A stretch of 59,254 nt of DNA, taken from the NCBI GenBank assembly GCA_016210565.1, contig JACQUA010000019.1, forward strand, positions 1 to 59,254, in the 5' to 3' direction. The stretch is from Chloroflexota bacterium. Lineage in GTDB: Bacteria; Chloroflexota; Dehalococcoidia; JACQUA01. How positions within the stretch are numbered: the stretch's first letter is position 1; each line of letters starts with the position of its first letter. The notes under the pieces were generated by a model. That model saw nothing but the letters and a program-made list of their open reading frames with translations, searched no databases and was not told the origin of the DNA. Both the position numbers and the translations under genes were made by a program. Below are positions 25,352 to 34,633 of this stretch, piece after piece.

Positions 25352-26776
25352 GTGGACTACGGCTGGCACGAGGCCTGCGGCGTCTTCGGCGTGTGCAATC
25401 CGGGCGAAGATGTCAGCAGGCTGACCTTCTTTGCCATCTTCGCTTTGCAGCACCGGGGGCAGGAAAGCGCCGGCATAGCCACCGCCGATGGCAATAACAT
25501 CCAGGTCTACACCGGGATGGGCCTGGTCTCCCAGGTCTTCAACGAAGACATCCTCTACCATCTCAAGGGCTCCATCGCCATAGGGCATAACCGCTATTCC
25601 ACCACCGGTTCCAGCCGTCCCGCCAATGCCCAGCCCGTTCTGGTGGAAGGCCCCTGCGGCGACATGGCCCTGGCCCACAACGGCAATATTGTCAACGCGG
25701 CCTATTTGCGCGAGGAGCTTATCAACCAGGGCCACACCTTCCGCACTACCACCGACTCGGAAGTCATCGCCCAGCTAATCCTGGCCTCTCCGGGAAAGGA
25801 CTGCGTGGACAGGATCAGGCACGCCATGCCGCGCTTGCAGGGCGCCTATTCGCTGGTGGTGGCCACCAAAGATTCTCTCATCGGCGTGCGGGACCCCTTC
25901 GGCGTGCGGCCTTTGTGCATGGGAAGGATGGGCGAGGGCTGGGTCATCGCCTCAGAGACCTGCGCCCTCGACCATATCGGGGCGAGTTTTGCCAGGGAGA
26001 TTGAACCTAACGAAATCGTGGTCATCGACGCCGGCGGCGTCAAGAGCTTCCCGGAGCCATCCGCGAAGAAGGCCCTCTGCATTTTTGAGTACATCTATTT
26101 CGCCCGTCCGGACAGCGTGATCAACGGGCGTTTGCTTTACCCCGCCCGCGAGGCCATGGGCGCCAATCTGGCCAGGGAGTATCCGGTGAACGCCGACCTG
26201 GTCATGGGCGTTCCTGATTCGGCTATGGCTGCGGCCATGGGCTATTCCGGCTGCTCGGGCCTGCCCCTGCGGGAAGGACTCCTGAAGAACCGGTATGTCG
26301 GCCGGACCTTCATCGAGCCCGACCAGCGCATTCGGGAACTCGGCGTCCAACTCAAGTTCAACCCCCTCAAGGAAGTGCTCAACGACAAACGAGTCGTGGT
26401 GGTGGATGACAGCATTGTCCGGGGGACAACGACGCCCCGCGTCGTTTCCATGCTCCGGAAGGCGGGGGCCAGGGAGGTCCATCTCCGCATCTGCGCCCCG
26501 CCTATCAGGCATCCCTGCTTCTTTGGCGTGGATATGGCCACCCGCTGGGAGTTGATCGCCGCCCAGAAGACCGTTCCCGAAATAAGGGATTTCGTGGGCG
26601 CCGATTCTCTTGGCTATCTAAGCCTCGACGGGCTGATAAAGGCGGTGGCGCTGCCCAGGAATATCTTTTGCCTGGCCTGCTTCACCGGCGAATACCCCAT
26701 ACCCGTCCAGCTCGAAATGGACAAGCTCGCCCTGGAAACCATGCCGCCGCGGGCCGCAGTAGTCGAGAGCCGGTAG
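25352..26776 (+). CDS. purF: Amidophosphoribosyltransferase
   Basis: A 474-residue enzyme for the first committed step of purine synthesis (PRPP plus glutamine to phosphoribosylamine). The Ntn glutaminase domain begins after a short propeptide, with nucleophile Cys9 in HEACGVFGV, and includes GHNRYSTTGSS and ALAHNGNIVNA. The PRPP-binding loop is VVVVDDSIVRGTT. Cysteines near residue 390 (RHPCFFGVDM) and CLACFTGEYP fit a [4Fe-4S] cluster as in Bacillus-type PurF. The start is GTG. Confidence 0.95.
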   Translation: MDYGWHEACGVFGVCNPGEDVSRLTFFAIFALQHRGQESAGIATADGNNIQVYTGMGLVSQVFNEDILYHLKGSIAIGHNRYSTTGSSRPANAQPVLVEGPCGDMALAHNGNIVNAAYLREELINQGHTFRTTTDSEVIAQLILASPGKDCVDRIRHAMPRLQGAYSLVVATKDSLIGVRDPFGVRPLCMGRMGEGWVIASETCALDHIGASFAREIEPNEIVVIDAGGVKSFPEPSAKKALCIFEYIYFARPDSVINGRLLYPAREAMGANLAREYPVNADLVMGVPDSAMAAAMGYSGCSGLPLREGLLKNRYVGRTFIEPDQRIRELGVQLKFNPLKEVLNDKRVVVVDDSIVRGTTTPRVVSMLRKAGAREVHLRICAPPIRHPCFFGVDMATRWELIAAQKTVPEIRDFVGADSLGYLSLDGLIKAVALPRNIFCLACFTGEYPIPVQLEMDKLALETMPPRAAVVESR

Positions 26777-27083
26777 TCCGTAGCGGCGCGCTGCCGCGTG
26801 CCCTGCCGGTCGCCAGTCCGTAGCGACACCCCTTGTCCCGACGCATCGTCCCGATGCATCGGGATCGCAGAGCGGAGCGTGTGACAAAATCACCGCTGGC
26901 CGCCACAGACGATAGGGGCAAGCCCTGTCGCTACGGAAGCTGATTCACGGCTGACGACCGTAGACGGGCCGGCAGCCTTCCCGGTCCGGTTCCCCATTTT
27001 GCGTTTTGGTTTGTCATTTTGAGTTCTTCATTTTGATTATTGATATTGGCCGCTATTTGTAATTTTCCTGGCAGGAGGACCCC
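26777..27083. repeat. Repeat block between purF and purH
   Basis: No gene in 307 bp. It contains GTAGCGGCGCGCTGCCGCGTGCC (around 26779), the CGTCCCGATGCATCGGGAT palindrome (26848-26866), ATAGGGGCAAGCCCTGTCGC (26911-26930), and an AT-rich run TTTTGCGTTTTGGTTTGTCA (26996-27015). Confidence 0.7.
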
Positions 27084-28625
27084 ATGAGAGCCATCGTCAG
27101 TGTGTATGACAAGACGGGCTTGGCCGATTTTGCCACCGGCCTGCTTGGCCTCGGTTTCGAGGTGTTCAGCACCGGGGGCACCAAGAAGGCCCTCCAGGAT
27201 GCCCGGATCCCCGTCCACAGCGTATCCGATATCACCGGCTTCCCTGAAATCATGGACGGCCGGGTCAAGACGCTGCACCCTGCCATTCACGGGGGAATCC
27301 TGGCCCGCCGGGACGTGCCGGCTCACCTCACGCAATTGCAGGAGTTGAAGATCGGGCTGATTGACCTGGTGGCGGTCAACCTTTATCCCTTTGTGCAGAC
27401 GGTTTCCCGTCCGGGCGTCACCCTGGAAGACGCGCTGGAGAATATCGACATCGGCGGCCCCACGATGTTACGGGCATCGGCCAAGAACTTCCCGCACGTG
27501 CTGGTGGTGGTGGACCCTGCCGACTACCCGGCGGTGCTGGATAGCCTCAAGAAGGGGGCGGTGGACCGGGCCTACCGGCGGCGGCTGGCGCAGAAGGCGT
27601 TTCAACACGTCGCCAGCTATGACACGGCCATCGCCCAATACCTTTACACGGACGAAGGCTTCGCCGCCGAGATGACCGTTGCCCTGAAGAAGCAGCAGGA
27701 CCTGCGCTATGGCGAGAACTCCCACCAGAAGGCCGCTTTCTACGCGGAACTGGGCCGGGGCAATATACCGGAGGCGAGTATGGTCAGGGCGGCCCAGCTT
27801 GGCGGGCCGGAGCTTTCTTTCAACAACATCCTGGACCTGGACTCGGCCATGACCGTGGCCGCGGACTACGCGGCGCCGACCGTGGCCATCATCAAGCACA
27901 ACAACCCGTGCGGCCTGGCCAGCCACAACGATCTCGTCACGGCCTACCAGCGGGCGCTGGCCGGCGATCCGGTGGCGGCTTTCGGTGGGGTGGTGGCCAT
28001 TAACCGGCCCGTGGACCCCGCGTTGGCCCGGGAAATAGACAGGACGCACTACGATGCCATCATCGCGCCGCAATACAGCCCCGAAGCCCTGGCCCTTTTC
28101 AAGGCAAAGAAGAACCTGCGCCTGCTGGCGCTGCCGGGGATGGCTTCACCGCCCTCTCCGGAGGAAAACCTGCTCGACTACCGGAGGGTGAGGGGAGGCC
28201 TGCTGGTGCAGACCTGCGATACCGTCAGGGAGAACGAGCACCGGGGGAAGGTGGTGACCAAACGGGCGCCGACCGCGGCGGAAATGGCGGACATGGCCTT
28301 TGCCTGGCGGGCGGTCAAGCACATCAAGTCGAACGCCATCGTGCTGGCGAAGAACGCGGCCCTGCTGGGGATGGGGGCGGGGCAGCCCAGCCGCGTGGTC
28401 AGCGTTGAGTTGGCTCTGAAGAGGGCCGGGAAGGACTCCGCCGGCAGCGTCCTGGGTTCCGACGCCTTCTTTCCGTTTCCCGACGGCGTCGAACTGGCAG
28501 CCCGGGGGGGCATAACGGCCATTGTCCAGCCGGGCGGCTCGGTCAAAGACGCCGATGCGGTAAAGGTGGCCGACGAGCATAACATTGCCATGATTTTCAC
28601 GGGCTACCGTCATTTCAAACACTAG
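27084..28625 (+). CDS. purH: Bifunctional AICAR transformylase / IMP cyclohydrolase
   Basis: A 513-residue enzyme for the last two steps of IMP synthesis. The N-terminal MGS-like cyclohydrolase domain shows SVYDKTGLADFATGL, STGGTKKAL, and MDGRVKTLHPAIHGGILARR. The C-terminal transformylase shows LRYGENSHQKAAFY and the catalytic KHNNPCG with AFGGVVAINR, and ends in DAFFPFPDGVELAARGG. AGGAGG precedes ATG 27084. Together with purF it forms a small purine cluster split by repeats. Confidence 0.95.
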   Translation: MRAIVSVYDKTGLADFATGLLGLGFEVFSTGGTKKALQDARIPVHSVSDITGFPEIMDGRVKTLHPAIHGGILARRDVPAHLTQLQELKIGLIDLVAVNLYPFVQTVSRPGVTLEDALENIDIGGPTMLRASAKNFPHVLVVVDPADYPAVLDSLKKGAVDRAYRRRLAQKAFQHVASYDTAIAQYLYTDEGFAAEMTVALKKQQDLRYGENSHQKAAFYAELGRGNIPEASMVRAAQLGGPELSFNNILDLDSAMTVAADYAAPTVAIIKHNNPCGLASHNDLVTAYQRALAGDPVAAFGGVVAINRPVDPALAREIDRTHYDAIIAPQYSPEALALFKAKKNLRLLALPGMASPPSPEENLLDYRRVRGGLLVQTCDTVRENEHRGKVVTKRAPTAAEMADMAFAWRAVKHIKSNAIVLAKNAALLGMGAGQPSRVVSVELALKRAGKDSAGSVLGSDAFFPFPDGVELAARGGITAIVQPGGSVKDADAVKVADEHNIAMIFTGYRHFKH

Positions 28626-29047
28626 CGACCGGTACCACAGGCCACCGTGCCGGTGAGGGCTTGATTTATGACAAAAGTCGCGCATGGATAGGGCGGGATG
28701 AAACCATCCCGATGCATCGGGAAACACCAGCGAACACGAATTGAGAAGGCTATTTTCGTGTCCATTGCTGGGAAAATGCCATTGCGAGCGAAGCGAAGCA
28801 ATCCCCTGGTTGGCTGGCCATCCGGTCCGCCCTGTCCCGACCTGTCGGGACTCTCGGAACGGAGCGGACTCTCGCAAAGCGGAGGAGATTGCTTCGCTTC
28901 GCTCGCAGTGAGAGTCCGATGGTTAATAAGTCCTCCGGTTTTGGTATATAATTGCTGGACATCGCAACTCCCCATCTCAAGGGTTAGTTTATCTCGCCCG
29001 GAGATGGGGATACGAAGCGTTCGCCTGTCCTGAGTTATCTTTTCGAC
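28626..29047. repeat. Intergenic region with TTGCGAGCGAAGC inverted repeat
   Basis: About 420 bp without a gene. The main element is 28780-28915, with ends CATTGCGAGCGAAGCGAAGC and TTGCTTCGCTTCGCTCGCAG. GATGCATCGGGA (28711) and a CACAGGCCACCGTGCCGGTG palindrome (28635) are also present. TGGTATATAATTGC (28942-28955) contains a TATAAT that may serve the AT-hook gene. Confidence 0.7.
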
Positions 29048-29356
29048 ATGACGTATGAAGCGAAGATTCCCCCCGGAATGACGGGGGAAGTCATTATGGG
29101 ACTCCTGGGCGCGGGCCATACGGAAGCGGAGCTGGCCCGGCTATGGGGTGTCAGCCGCCAGCGCGTTTCGCGCAAGGTACAGCAGGCCCGGCGGAGGGCC
29201 AGCGGGACGGTACGTCCCCCCGGACGACCGCGGAAGTACCCTCCGAGGGAGAGGAAACGCGGGGCGGTGGGGAGGCCGAGGAAAGAGCCGAAGCCGCCGG
29301 GACCGAAGCGTCCGGTGGGCCGTCCCCGGAAGGTCACCAATGCTGGTAATCGATAA
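29048..29356 (+). CDS. Small DNA-binding protein: helix-turn-helix plus three AT-hooks
   Basis: A 102-residue basic protein. Residues about 12-48 look like a helix-turn-helix (TEAELARLWGVSRQRVSRKV). The tail carries three GRPRK cores, in PPGRPRKYP, AVGRPRKEP and PVGRPRKVT, which is the AT-hook minor-groove motif, separated by Pro/Lys-rich linkers. A nucleoid-associated or transcription-regulatory role is inferred. Its 3' end overlaps the next small gene by 17 bp. Confidence 0.7.
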   Translation: MTYEAKIPPGMTGEVIMGLLGAGHTEAELARLWGVSRQRVSRKVQQARRRASGTVRPPGRPRKYPPRERKRGAVGRPRKEPKPPGPKRPVGRPRKVTNAGNR

Positions 29357-29621
29357 GAACACCGTGGCGGCTCTCCGGGACCGCGTGCTTTCGGGAGAAG
29401 ACCCGTCCGGCTGCCGCGATGAGCTGAAAAAACTGATCGAAATCAAGAGCAGCCTGCAGTGGCGGGCCGAGACAGCCTATTCCTGCGTGGGATGGGCGCT
29501 GCCGGCCCAACTGGCCTGGGAGGTCAAAACCCTGGAAGAAGCCCTTTGGGACCTGGACCATGGCAAAAGGCAGGAAGCCGCGGGCAGGCTGTCGGAGCTG
29601 ATAAGCATCATGGACCGCTAA
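29340..29621 (+). CDS. Hypothetical helical protein
   Basis: A 93-residue, mostly helical protein (MLVIDKNTVAALRDRVLSG to GRLSELISIMDR) that I do not recognise. A GGAAGG site precedes ATG 29340, and the gene overlaps the AT-hook gene, implying translational coupling. It may work with the AT-hook protein; no catalytic motif is visible. Confidence 0.55.
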   Translation: MLVIDKNTVAALRDRVLSGEDPSGCRDELKKLIEIKSSLQWRAETAYSCVGWALPAQLAWEVKTLEEALWDLDHGKRQEAAGRLSELISIMDR

Positions 29622-29636
29622 GACGGTGTGGACGAT

Positions 29637-29713
29637 GTCATTGCGAGCGAAGCGCGGCAATCTCCCGCACGGCTCAACCGTCCATGGGATTGCTTCGCTT
29701 CGCTCGCAATGAC
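29637..29713. repeat. CATTGCGAGCGAAGC palindromic repeat
   Basis: A compact copy of the family, with ends CATTGCGAGCGAAGCGCGGC and TTGCTTCGCTTCGCTCGCAA around GTCCATGGG. The ends are nearly perfect inverted copies. Confidence 0.8.
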
Positions 29714-29749
29714 AATTCATTTTCGTCATTTGTTCTCAGGTAACTACCC

Positions 29750-30907
29750 TTGGTTGAAACAATACCTAAGCCCGAAACGAAGAAGCCGGGAATAGCCGAC
29801 CTCGACGAAATCGTCGAATCCCTCCCCCGGGAAGAGAAGAAGCTGTTCAAGCGCATCTTTCACATGAGCGCCGTCGTTGGGGAACTGGAGCCGCCGGAGC
29901 AGATGCTGCCCTGGATCCAGAAGCAGTTCGGTTCGGTGGAGGGAACCAAATCACAGAAAATAATCAAGCTGACCAACCTGGTGACCTTCGAGGGCGCCCT
30001 GTTTAACCGTCTGAGGGCCAGCCGCCCCATCGAGGTCACCGAGAAGCTGCGGATACAGGCCAGGATCATCGATGGGAGCATGGATGACCCCCTGCGCAAC
30101 CCCCACTCCGGCACCCCGGCGGATGTGTTTGGCCGCGTCAAAGGAAAATACACCCTGACCGCAAGTAATATCGCCAAATACGACGCCTACCACGGCATGA
30201 TCATCTTCGACGATTACAATCCACTTCACTTTGATAGAGACGAAATAATAGACTACCTGGACACGGGCTGGAAGTGGGCGGAAAAGGCCCACGAGAAAGA
30301 CGCCCAGGCGAAGTACTATTTCTTCCTCTGGAACTGCCTGCGCCGCGCCGGGGCTTCGTTGCTCCACGGCCATGCCCAGGTGACGCTGGCCCGGGACATG
30401 CATTATGCCAAGATTGAGGGTCTGCGCCGGGCGGCCCTGCGCTACAGGTCCCGCTACAAGAGCAACTATTTTGACGACCTGTTCCGTGTGCACGAGGCGA
30501 TAGGTCTGGGCATGCAGGTGGAGACCGTGCGCCTGATGGCTTACCTGACCCCGGTTAAGGAAAAAGAGATCATGGTCCTGTCCCAGAAATATGACACGCC
30601 TCTGAAGGAATGGACCTACCATGCCCTGGCCTGTCTCCGGGATTCCATGAATGTGACCAACTTTAATTTGGCCCTTTTCGTCCCGCCGCCTTGCCCGACG
30701 AAGGAAAGCTGGGCCGGCTTTCCGGCCATCGCCAGAATGGTGGACCGCGGGGACCCCAGGAGCGGCTCGTGTGATATCGGCACCATGGAGCTTTATGCCG
30801 CCTGTGTCATCTCCAGCGATCCCTTCGAAGTCGCCAGGTTGTTCAAGCAATGTCGTTTGCAGCTATTGAACGGCGAGGAGGACTCGCTGGTCGCCCCGGA
30901 GGCTTAG
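29750..30907 (+). CDS. HIT/GalT-like nucleotidyltransferase-family protein
   Basis: A 385-residue protein. The centre has FGRVKGKYTLTASNIAKYDAYHGMIIFDDYNPL and GASLLHGHAQVTLARD. The His-x-His-x-Gln of HGHAQ is the active-site motif of the HIT superfamily, including galactose-1-phosphate uridylyltransferase and ADP-sugar phosphorylases. Length and layout suggest a GalT-like enzyme acting on a nucleotide sugar, but the substrate is not clear. The start is a TTG with a weak ribosome site. The glycosyltransferase gene follows after 4 bp, so a shared role in a sugar pathway is likely. Confidence 0.65.
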   Translation: MVETIPKPETKKPGIADLDEIVESLPREEKKLFKRIFHMSAVVGELEPPEQMLPWIQKQFGSVEGTKSQKIIKLTNLVTFEGALFNRLRASRPIEVTEKLRIQARIIDGSMDDPLRNPHSGTPADVFGRVKGKYTLTASNIAKYDAYHGMIIFDDYNPLHFDRDEIIDYLDTGWKWAEKAHEKDAQAKYYFFLWNCLRRAGASLLHGHAQVTLARDMHYAKIEGLRRAALRYRSRYKSNYFDDLFRVHEAIGLGMQVETVRLMAYLTPVKEKEIMVLSQKYDTPLKEWTYHALACLRDSMNVTNFNLALFVPPPCPTKESWAGFPAIARMVDRGDPRSGSCDIGTMELYAACVISSDPFEVARLFKQCRLQLLNGEEDSLVAPEA

Positions 30908-30911
30908 CAAT

Positions 30912-31652
30912 ATGGCTTCGATAGACGTCGTAATCCCCGTGTACAACGAGCAGGAGGCGCTGCCCCCATCCATCGCCGCGCTGCACCGGTTTCTGAAAGA
31001 GAACATGTCCCAGCCCTGGACCATCGTCATCGCCGACAACGGCTCCATCGATAAGACGATGGAGGTGGCTTCGGCCCTGGCGAAGCAGTATGACGGAGTC
31101 AGGGTGGTGCACCTGGACCAGAAAGGGCGGGGCCGGGCCCTGCGCAAGACCATGCTGGAGAGCAAGGCGGACATAGTAAGCTACATGGACGTGGACCTTT
31201 CCACCGAACTGAGCGCCTTTCCGCCCATGATCAAGGCCGTCGAGGATGGCTACGCCATCGCCATGGGCTCGCGGCTCATGCCCGGCGCCAGGGTCACCCG
31301 GTGCTTCAAACGGGAGCTTACTTCCCGCGTGTATAACCTCATGGTCAAGATGATGTTCTGCACGAAGTTTTACGACGCCCAGTGCGGTTTCAAGGCCATC
31401 GGCAGCGACGTTGCCCGGAAGCTCGTGCCCCTGGTGGAGAACCAGGGCTGGTTTTTCGATACCGAACTGTTGCTGCTGGCGACCCGGGCGGGGTACGGCA
31501 TCAAGGAAGTCCCGGTGATCTGGCGTGAGGACCCCGGCACCACCGTCAACGTGGTCAAGACGGCCAAAGAGGACATCAAGGGCCTGTTGCGGGTGCGCTT
31601 CCGCCCCAGCCCCGGGGTCAAGGAACTCAAGAAGCGACGTAGGGTGGGTTAA
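30912..31652 (+). CDS. Family 2 glycosyltransferase (dolichyl-phosphate-mannose-synthase-like)
   Basis: A 246-residue GT-A enzyme: IDVVIPVYNEQEALPPSIAAL, the acceptor/donor loop VHLDQKGRGRALRKTM, the metal-binding DVDLS, AMGSRLMPGARV, and CGFKAIGSDVARKL. It resembles polyprenyl-phosphate sugar transferases but has no membrane helices. The final residues (KKRRRVG) are encoded by a GTAGGGTGGGTTAAG repeat, which also gives the stop codon. Confidence 0.88.
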   Translation: MASIDVVIPVYNEQEALPPSIAALHRFLKENMSQPWTIVIADNGSIDKTMEVASALAKQYDGVRVVHLDQKGRGRALRKTMLESKADIVSYMDVDLSTELSAFPPMIKAVEDGYAIAMGSRLMPGARVTRCFKRELTSRVYNLMVKMMFCTKFYDAQCGFKAIGSDVARKLVPLVENQGWFFDTELLLLATRAGYGIKEVPVIWREDPGTTVNVVKTAKEDIKGLLRVRFRPSPGVKELKKRRRVG

Positions 31653-32023
31653 GTCCCGATGGCAATCGGGACGAACCCACCGTTTCGGGTTTGGGGGGCG
31701 AGCGGACGTAGCGACAGGGCTTGTCCCTGTCGAACGCCGGCTGGCAACCGGGTGGCACAGGCGTCCCTGCCTGTGCGGGCCCGACTGGTTCCACAGGCCT
31801 CCGTGCCTGGGAAAGCTGGCTTCATGCCCTTGCCGGCGCCTGTAGCGGCAAGGCCCAACTCTGTCCTGCCAGGTCAGGCGCCCACAGGCGGGGACGCCTG
31901 TGCCACCGGTTCGACAGGCCTCCTTGCGTGAGCGAGACCGAAATAGGGCGGGGGCGGTAGTCCCGCAGCCCCGGGGGTGGTCCGGAGAGCGTATCTTTGC
32001 AAACAGGCGAAGGAGGTCTTCCA
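31653..32023. repeat. Repeat-rich gap with several palindrome families
   Basis: About 370 bp without a gene. It holds GTAGGGTGGGTTAAGTCCCGATGG...GAACCCACC (31637-31681), GTAGCGACAGGGCTTGTCCC (31708-31727), and several CACAGGCG/CGCCTGTG or CACAGGCCTCCGTGCCTGG copies (31756-31920). Confidence 0.75.
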
Positions 32024-33553
32024 ATGTCCAGGGCGGTCATCGTCATAGATATGGTCCGGGGCTTTTTCGAGCCGAAATACAACCTGTACCTCGGCCCTGC
32101 CTGCCATCGTATCATCCCCAACGTGCGCCACCTCCTGGAGACCGAGCGCAAACAGGGCTCGCGCCTCCTGTTCCTTTGCGACAACCACGCCCCCGACGAC
32201 GAAGAGTTCAAGATGTTCGCCCCCCACTGTGTCCGGGGGACGATCGAGACCGAAGTCATCCCTGAGCTATCGCCTTTTGTCGAAGAGTACATCCCCAAAA
32301 CCCGCTACAGCGCCTTCTACGGTTCGAAACTGGGCGGGCGGCTGGCCGAACTCAAACCAGAGTCGGTGGTAGTCTGCGGCGTCTGCACGGACATCTGCGT
32401 GCTGCACACCGTGGGGGACGCCCGCGACCGCGACTATCCGGTGGAGGTGCCGGTGGACTGCGTCACTACCTTCGACCTGCAGGCCCACCAGTTTGCCCTG
32501 GAGCACATGGAGAAGGTGCTCGGCGCCCGTCTGACGTGGGCTACTGAGGTCAAGCCCGCCAAACCCGAGTTCCGTCCTCCCATCGGGGCGCTTTTTGGCG
32601 AAACGGTGGAGGTGGGCCTGACCCGCGCCCTGGGGATCATGAAGGGCGCCGGCTTCGACCCGCCGGCCACCACGGAGGTCAGGGCGGGACGGGCGGGGAC
32701 CCTCGGCGGGATGGACCAGGTGAGGAGCTTCCTGGAAAAGGGCCTCTCGAAAGACAAGACGGAGGTCTACGCCCTGGAAGATGGCGAGGAGTTCCGGAAG
32801 GACGAGGTGGTCCTGCGTATCACCGCCCCTCACCAGAGCTATATGATCTATGAGACCACTTATCTCGGCTTTCTGGCGCAGAGCAGCGGCTGGGCCACCG
32901 CCGCCAGGGAATGCGTCAGGGCCGCCAGGGGCGTCCCGGTGGTCAACCTCAGCGCCCGGAACAGCTATCCCACCATCGTCGGCTACATGGAATACGCCTC
33001 GGTCCTCGGCGGCTGCAAGCACCCCGCCACGGTATCCGGTGGCAACCTGGCCGGGCTGGAAGCTGCGGGACCGCTCTCGGAGAAACTATTTCTGAGCCTG
33101 GGAGGTCCGGAACGGACCCTGGCGGAGCTGAAAAAGTACGCCCTGGCGAAAGAACGGGTCATTGTTCCGGTGGGCGTACGGGGAGAGCCGGTGGAAGAAA
33201 GCCTCTTCCTGGCCAGGGGGCTGGGGGGCCGGCTGCATGCGGTCAAGGTGGCGCTGGTCAACCGGGGCCAGCCCCTGACGCCGGAAACGGTCAAAGAGGT
33301 CCGGGCCAGCCTGAACGCGGCCGGCTTCCTCGACGTGCTCATCTTCCTGGCGGGGGATGTTACGCCGGAAACCATCAAGCATTTCCTGGACAACGGGGCG
33401 CCGGTGGACTACTTTGGTGTGGAAAACTATATCGCCGCGGCCGCACCCGTCAGCTTTGAGGCCGAACTTTGCCAGGTGGGCGAAAAGGCCCTCCTCCGCC
33501 CCGGCCGCCTGGCCGGCCCCACCCCCAACCGCCGGTTGAGACGGGTGATTTAG
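32024..33553 (+). CDS. Nicotinamidase / nicotinate phosphoribosyltransferase fusion
   Basis: A 509-residue fusion. Residues 1-180 are a cysteine hydrolase (nicotinamidase/isochorismatase fold) with catalytic Asp9 (VIVIDM), Lys92 (YIPKTRYSAF) and Cys125 (GVCTDICVLH), and metal ligands in LCDNHAPDDEEF and APHC. Residues about 195-509 match the nicotinate phosphoribosyltransferase family: APHQSYMIYETTYLGFLAQSSG, ARNSYPTIVGYMEYASVLGG, and the C-terminal glycine-rich VENYI region. In one chain it could turn nicotinamide into nicotinate and then into NaMN, entering the Preiss-Handler NAD route. A GGAGG site precedes ATG 32024. The second domain could use another pyridine or base substrate. Confidence 0.82.
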   Translation: MSRAVIVIDMVRGFFEPKYNLYLGPACHRIIPNVRHLLETERKQGSRLLFLCDNHAPDDEEFKMFAPHCVRGTIETEVIPELSPFVEEYIPKTRYSAFYGSKLGGRLAELKPESVVVCGVCTDICVLHTVGDARDRDYPVEVPVDCVTTFDLQAHQFALEHMEKVLGARLTWATEVKPAKPEFRPPIGALFGETVEVGLTRALGIMKGAGFDPPATTEVRAGRAGTLGGMDQVRSFLEKGLSKDKTEVYALEDGEEFRKDEVVLRITAPHQSYMIYETTYLGFLAQSSGWATAARECVRAARGVPVVNLSARNSYPTIVGYMEYASVLGGCKHPATVSGGNLAGLEAAGPLSEKLFLSLGGPERTLAELKKYALAKERVIVPVGVRGEPVEESLFLARGLGGRLHAVKVALVNRGQPLTPETVKEVRASLNAAGFLDVLIFLAGDVTPETIKHFLDNGAPVDYFGVENYIAAAAPVSFEAELCQVGEKALLRPGRLAGPTPNRRLRRVI

Positions 33554-33759
33554 CGTGCGCCCCCCGGGGGGCGTAGCCCATGGCTTCAGCCTTGCGGGGG
33601 CGGGCTTGTACCCGCTCCGTTCCGGGAGTCTCGACATGTCGGGACAGGTCTTTAGCCCGCGGGGTGGGGAAAGGTGAAGCCGTGATACAGACCAAGCTAA
33701 AAAAGGGATAATACTGGTTAATCGTAGACTTTGACGACAAGTTTGGACGAGGCAAAGAC

Positions 33760-33972
33760 ATGGCTAGAGAATTTACTGTAGTGATCGAAAGAGACAGCGA
33801 AGGTTATCTGGTTGGAAGCGTGCCGGCGCTGGCCGGGTGTCATACCCAGGCCAAGTCTGTGGACGAACTGGTGGATCGGCTGAAAGAAGCTATCCAGTTG
33901 TGCCTGGAAGTGCAGGGTGAAGCTAGCGCCGAGCCTCTGGAATTGGTTGGAATTTATCGGGTTGCCGTATGA
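33760..33972 (+). CDS. hicB: HicB-family antitoxin (second hicBA locus)
   Basis: A 70-residue HicB-like protein: [47 protein letters not shown] is the full partial RNase-H fold. A GAGG site sits before ATG 33760, and its stop overlaps hicA by 4 bp. Begins the accessory island. Confidence 0.9.
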   Translation: MAREFTVVIERDSEGYLVGSVPALAGCHTQAKSVDELVDRLKEAIQLCLEVQGEASAEPLELVGIYRVAV

Positions 33973-34199
33973 CTCGGCTTCCCCGCTTAACTGGTGACGA
34001 GATAGTGAGGGTCCTGACCAGGGCAGGGTTCGCAGTTGCCCGGCAGCGCGGCAGTCACAAGTTCCTGAAACATCCCGACGGGCGGGCGACCACCGTCCCG
34101 GCGCACAAGGGAGAGACCATCGGTCCCGGACTCCTCTCGAAGATACTCAGCGATGTCAAGCTGACGGAAGACGAGTTCGAGCGCTTGCGCCGGAAGTGA
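33969..34199 (+). CDS. hicA: HicA-family mRNA interferase toxin
   Basis: A 76-residue toxin: [33 protein letters not shown] with the catalytic His in GSHKFL, then [25 protein letters not shown]. This is the canonical HicA pattern. It pairs with the upstream hicB; it is only distantly like the first HicA, so the two loci were acquired separately. Confidence 0.9.
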   Translation: MTRLPRLTGDEIVRVLTRAGFAVARQRGSHKFLKHPDGRATTVPAHKGETIGPGLLSKILSDVKLTEDEFERLRRK

Positions 34200-34300
34200 A
34201 TCCGGCCTTGTCGCGGCAAATCACCTCATGAGCCCGTTGCGTTCGGGGGCTTGCGGGATAGAAGACGACCGGGCAGCCAGCCCGCGCCTTCTCGGCCACG

Positions 34301-34633
34301 TCAACGCTGCCCCATGACCATCGCGTGAGGTCCTATGTTCCGGAATACTTCTTCCTCATCCGCGTATTCCGAGAGATTTGAAACGTGGAAATCTATCAGG
34401 ACGTCTTCCGGGGAATCGCGCAGGATTTCCGATTCAGCCTCATAGATTGGCGACCGCGGGGCGTCCTTGAACGGAGCCGCTTCGATGACGGTCCAGATTA
34501 TCGGGCCTTCTTCATCGTCCACAAGTATGACTTTTCTGGCAGATGGGATGGTGGCTATTTTGTCTATGTACTTCTGATAAATGGGATTGATGGCTGGGGT
34601 TGCTGGTTTTTGTGGACTGGCTCTGGTCTTCAT
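34301..34633 (-). CDS. Hypothetical acidic protein
   Basis: A 110-residue protein that I do not recognise. GAGGG lies five bases before ATG 34633. The middle reads KVILVDDEEGPIIWTVIEAAPFKDAPRSPIYEAE, and the end VLIDFHVSNLSEYADEEE. It has no helices typical of membranes and no catalytic motif. Likely a small accessory protein of the island. Confidence 0.5.
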   Translation of the reverse strand: MKTRASPQKPATPAINPIYQKYIDKIATIPSARKVILVDDEEGPIIWTVIEAAPFKDAPRSPIYEAESEILRDSPEDVLIDFHVSNLSEYADEEEVFRNIGPHAMVMGQR

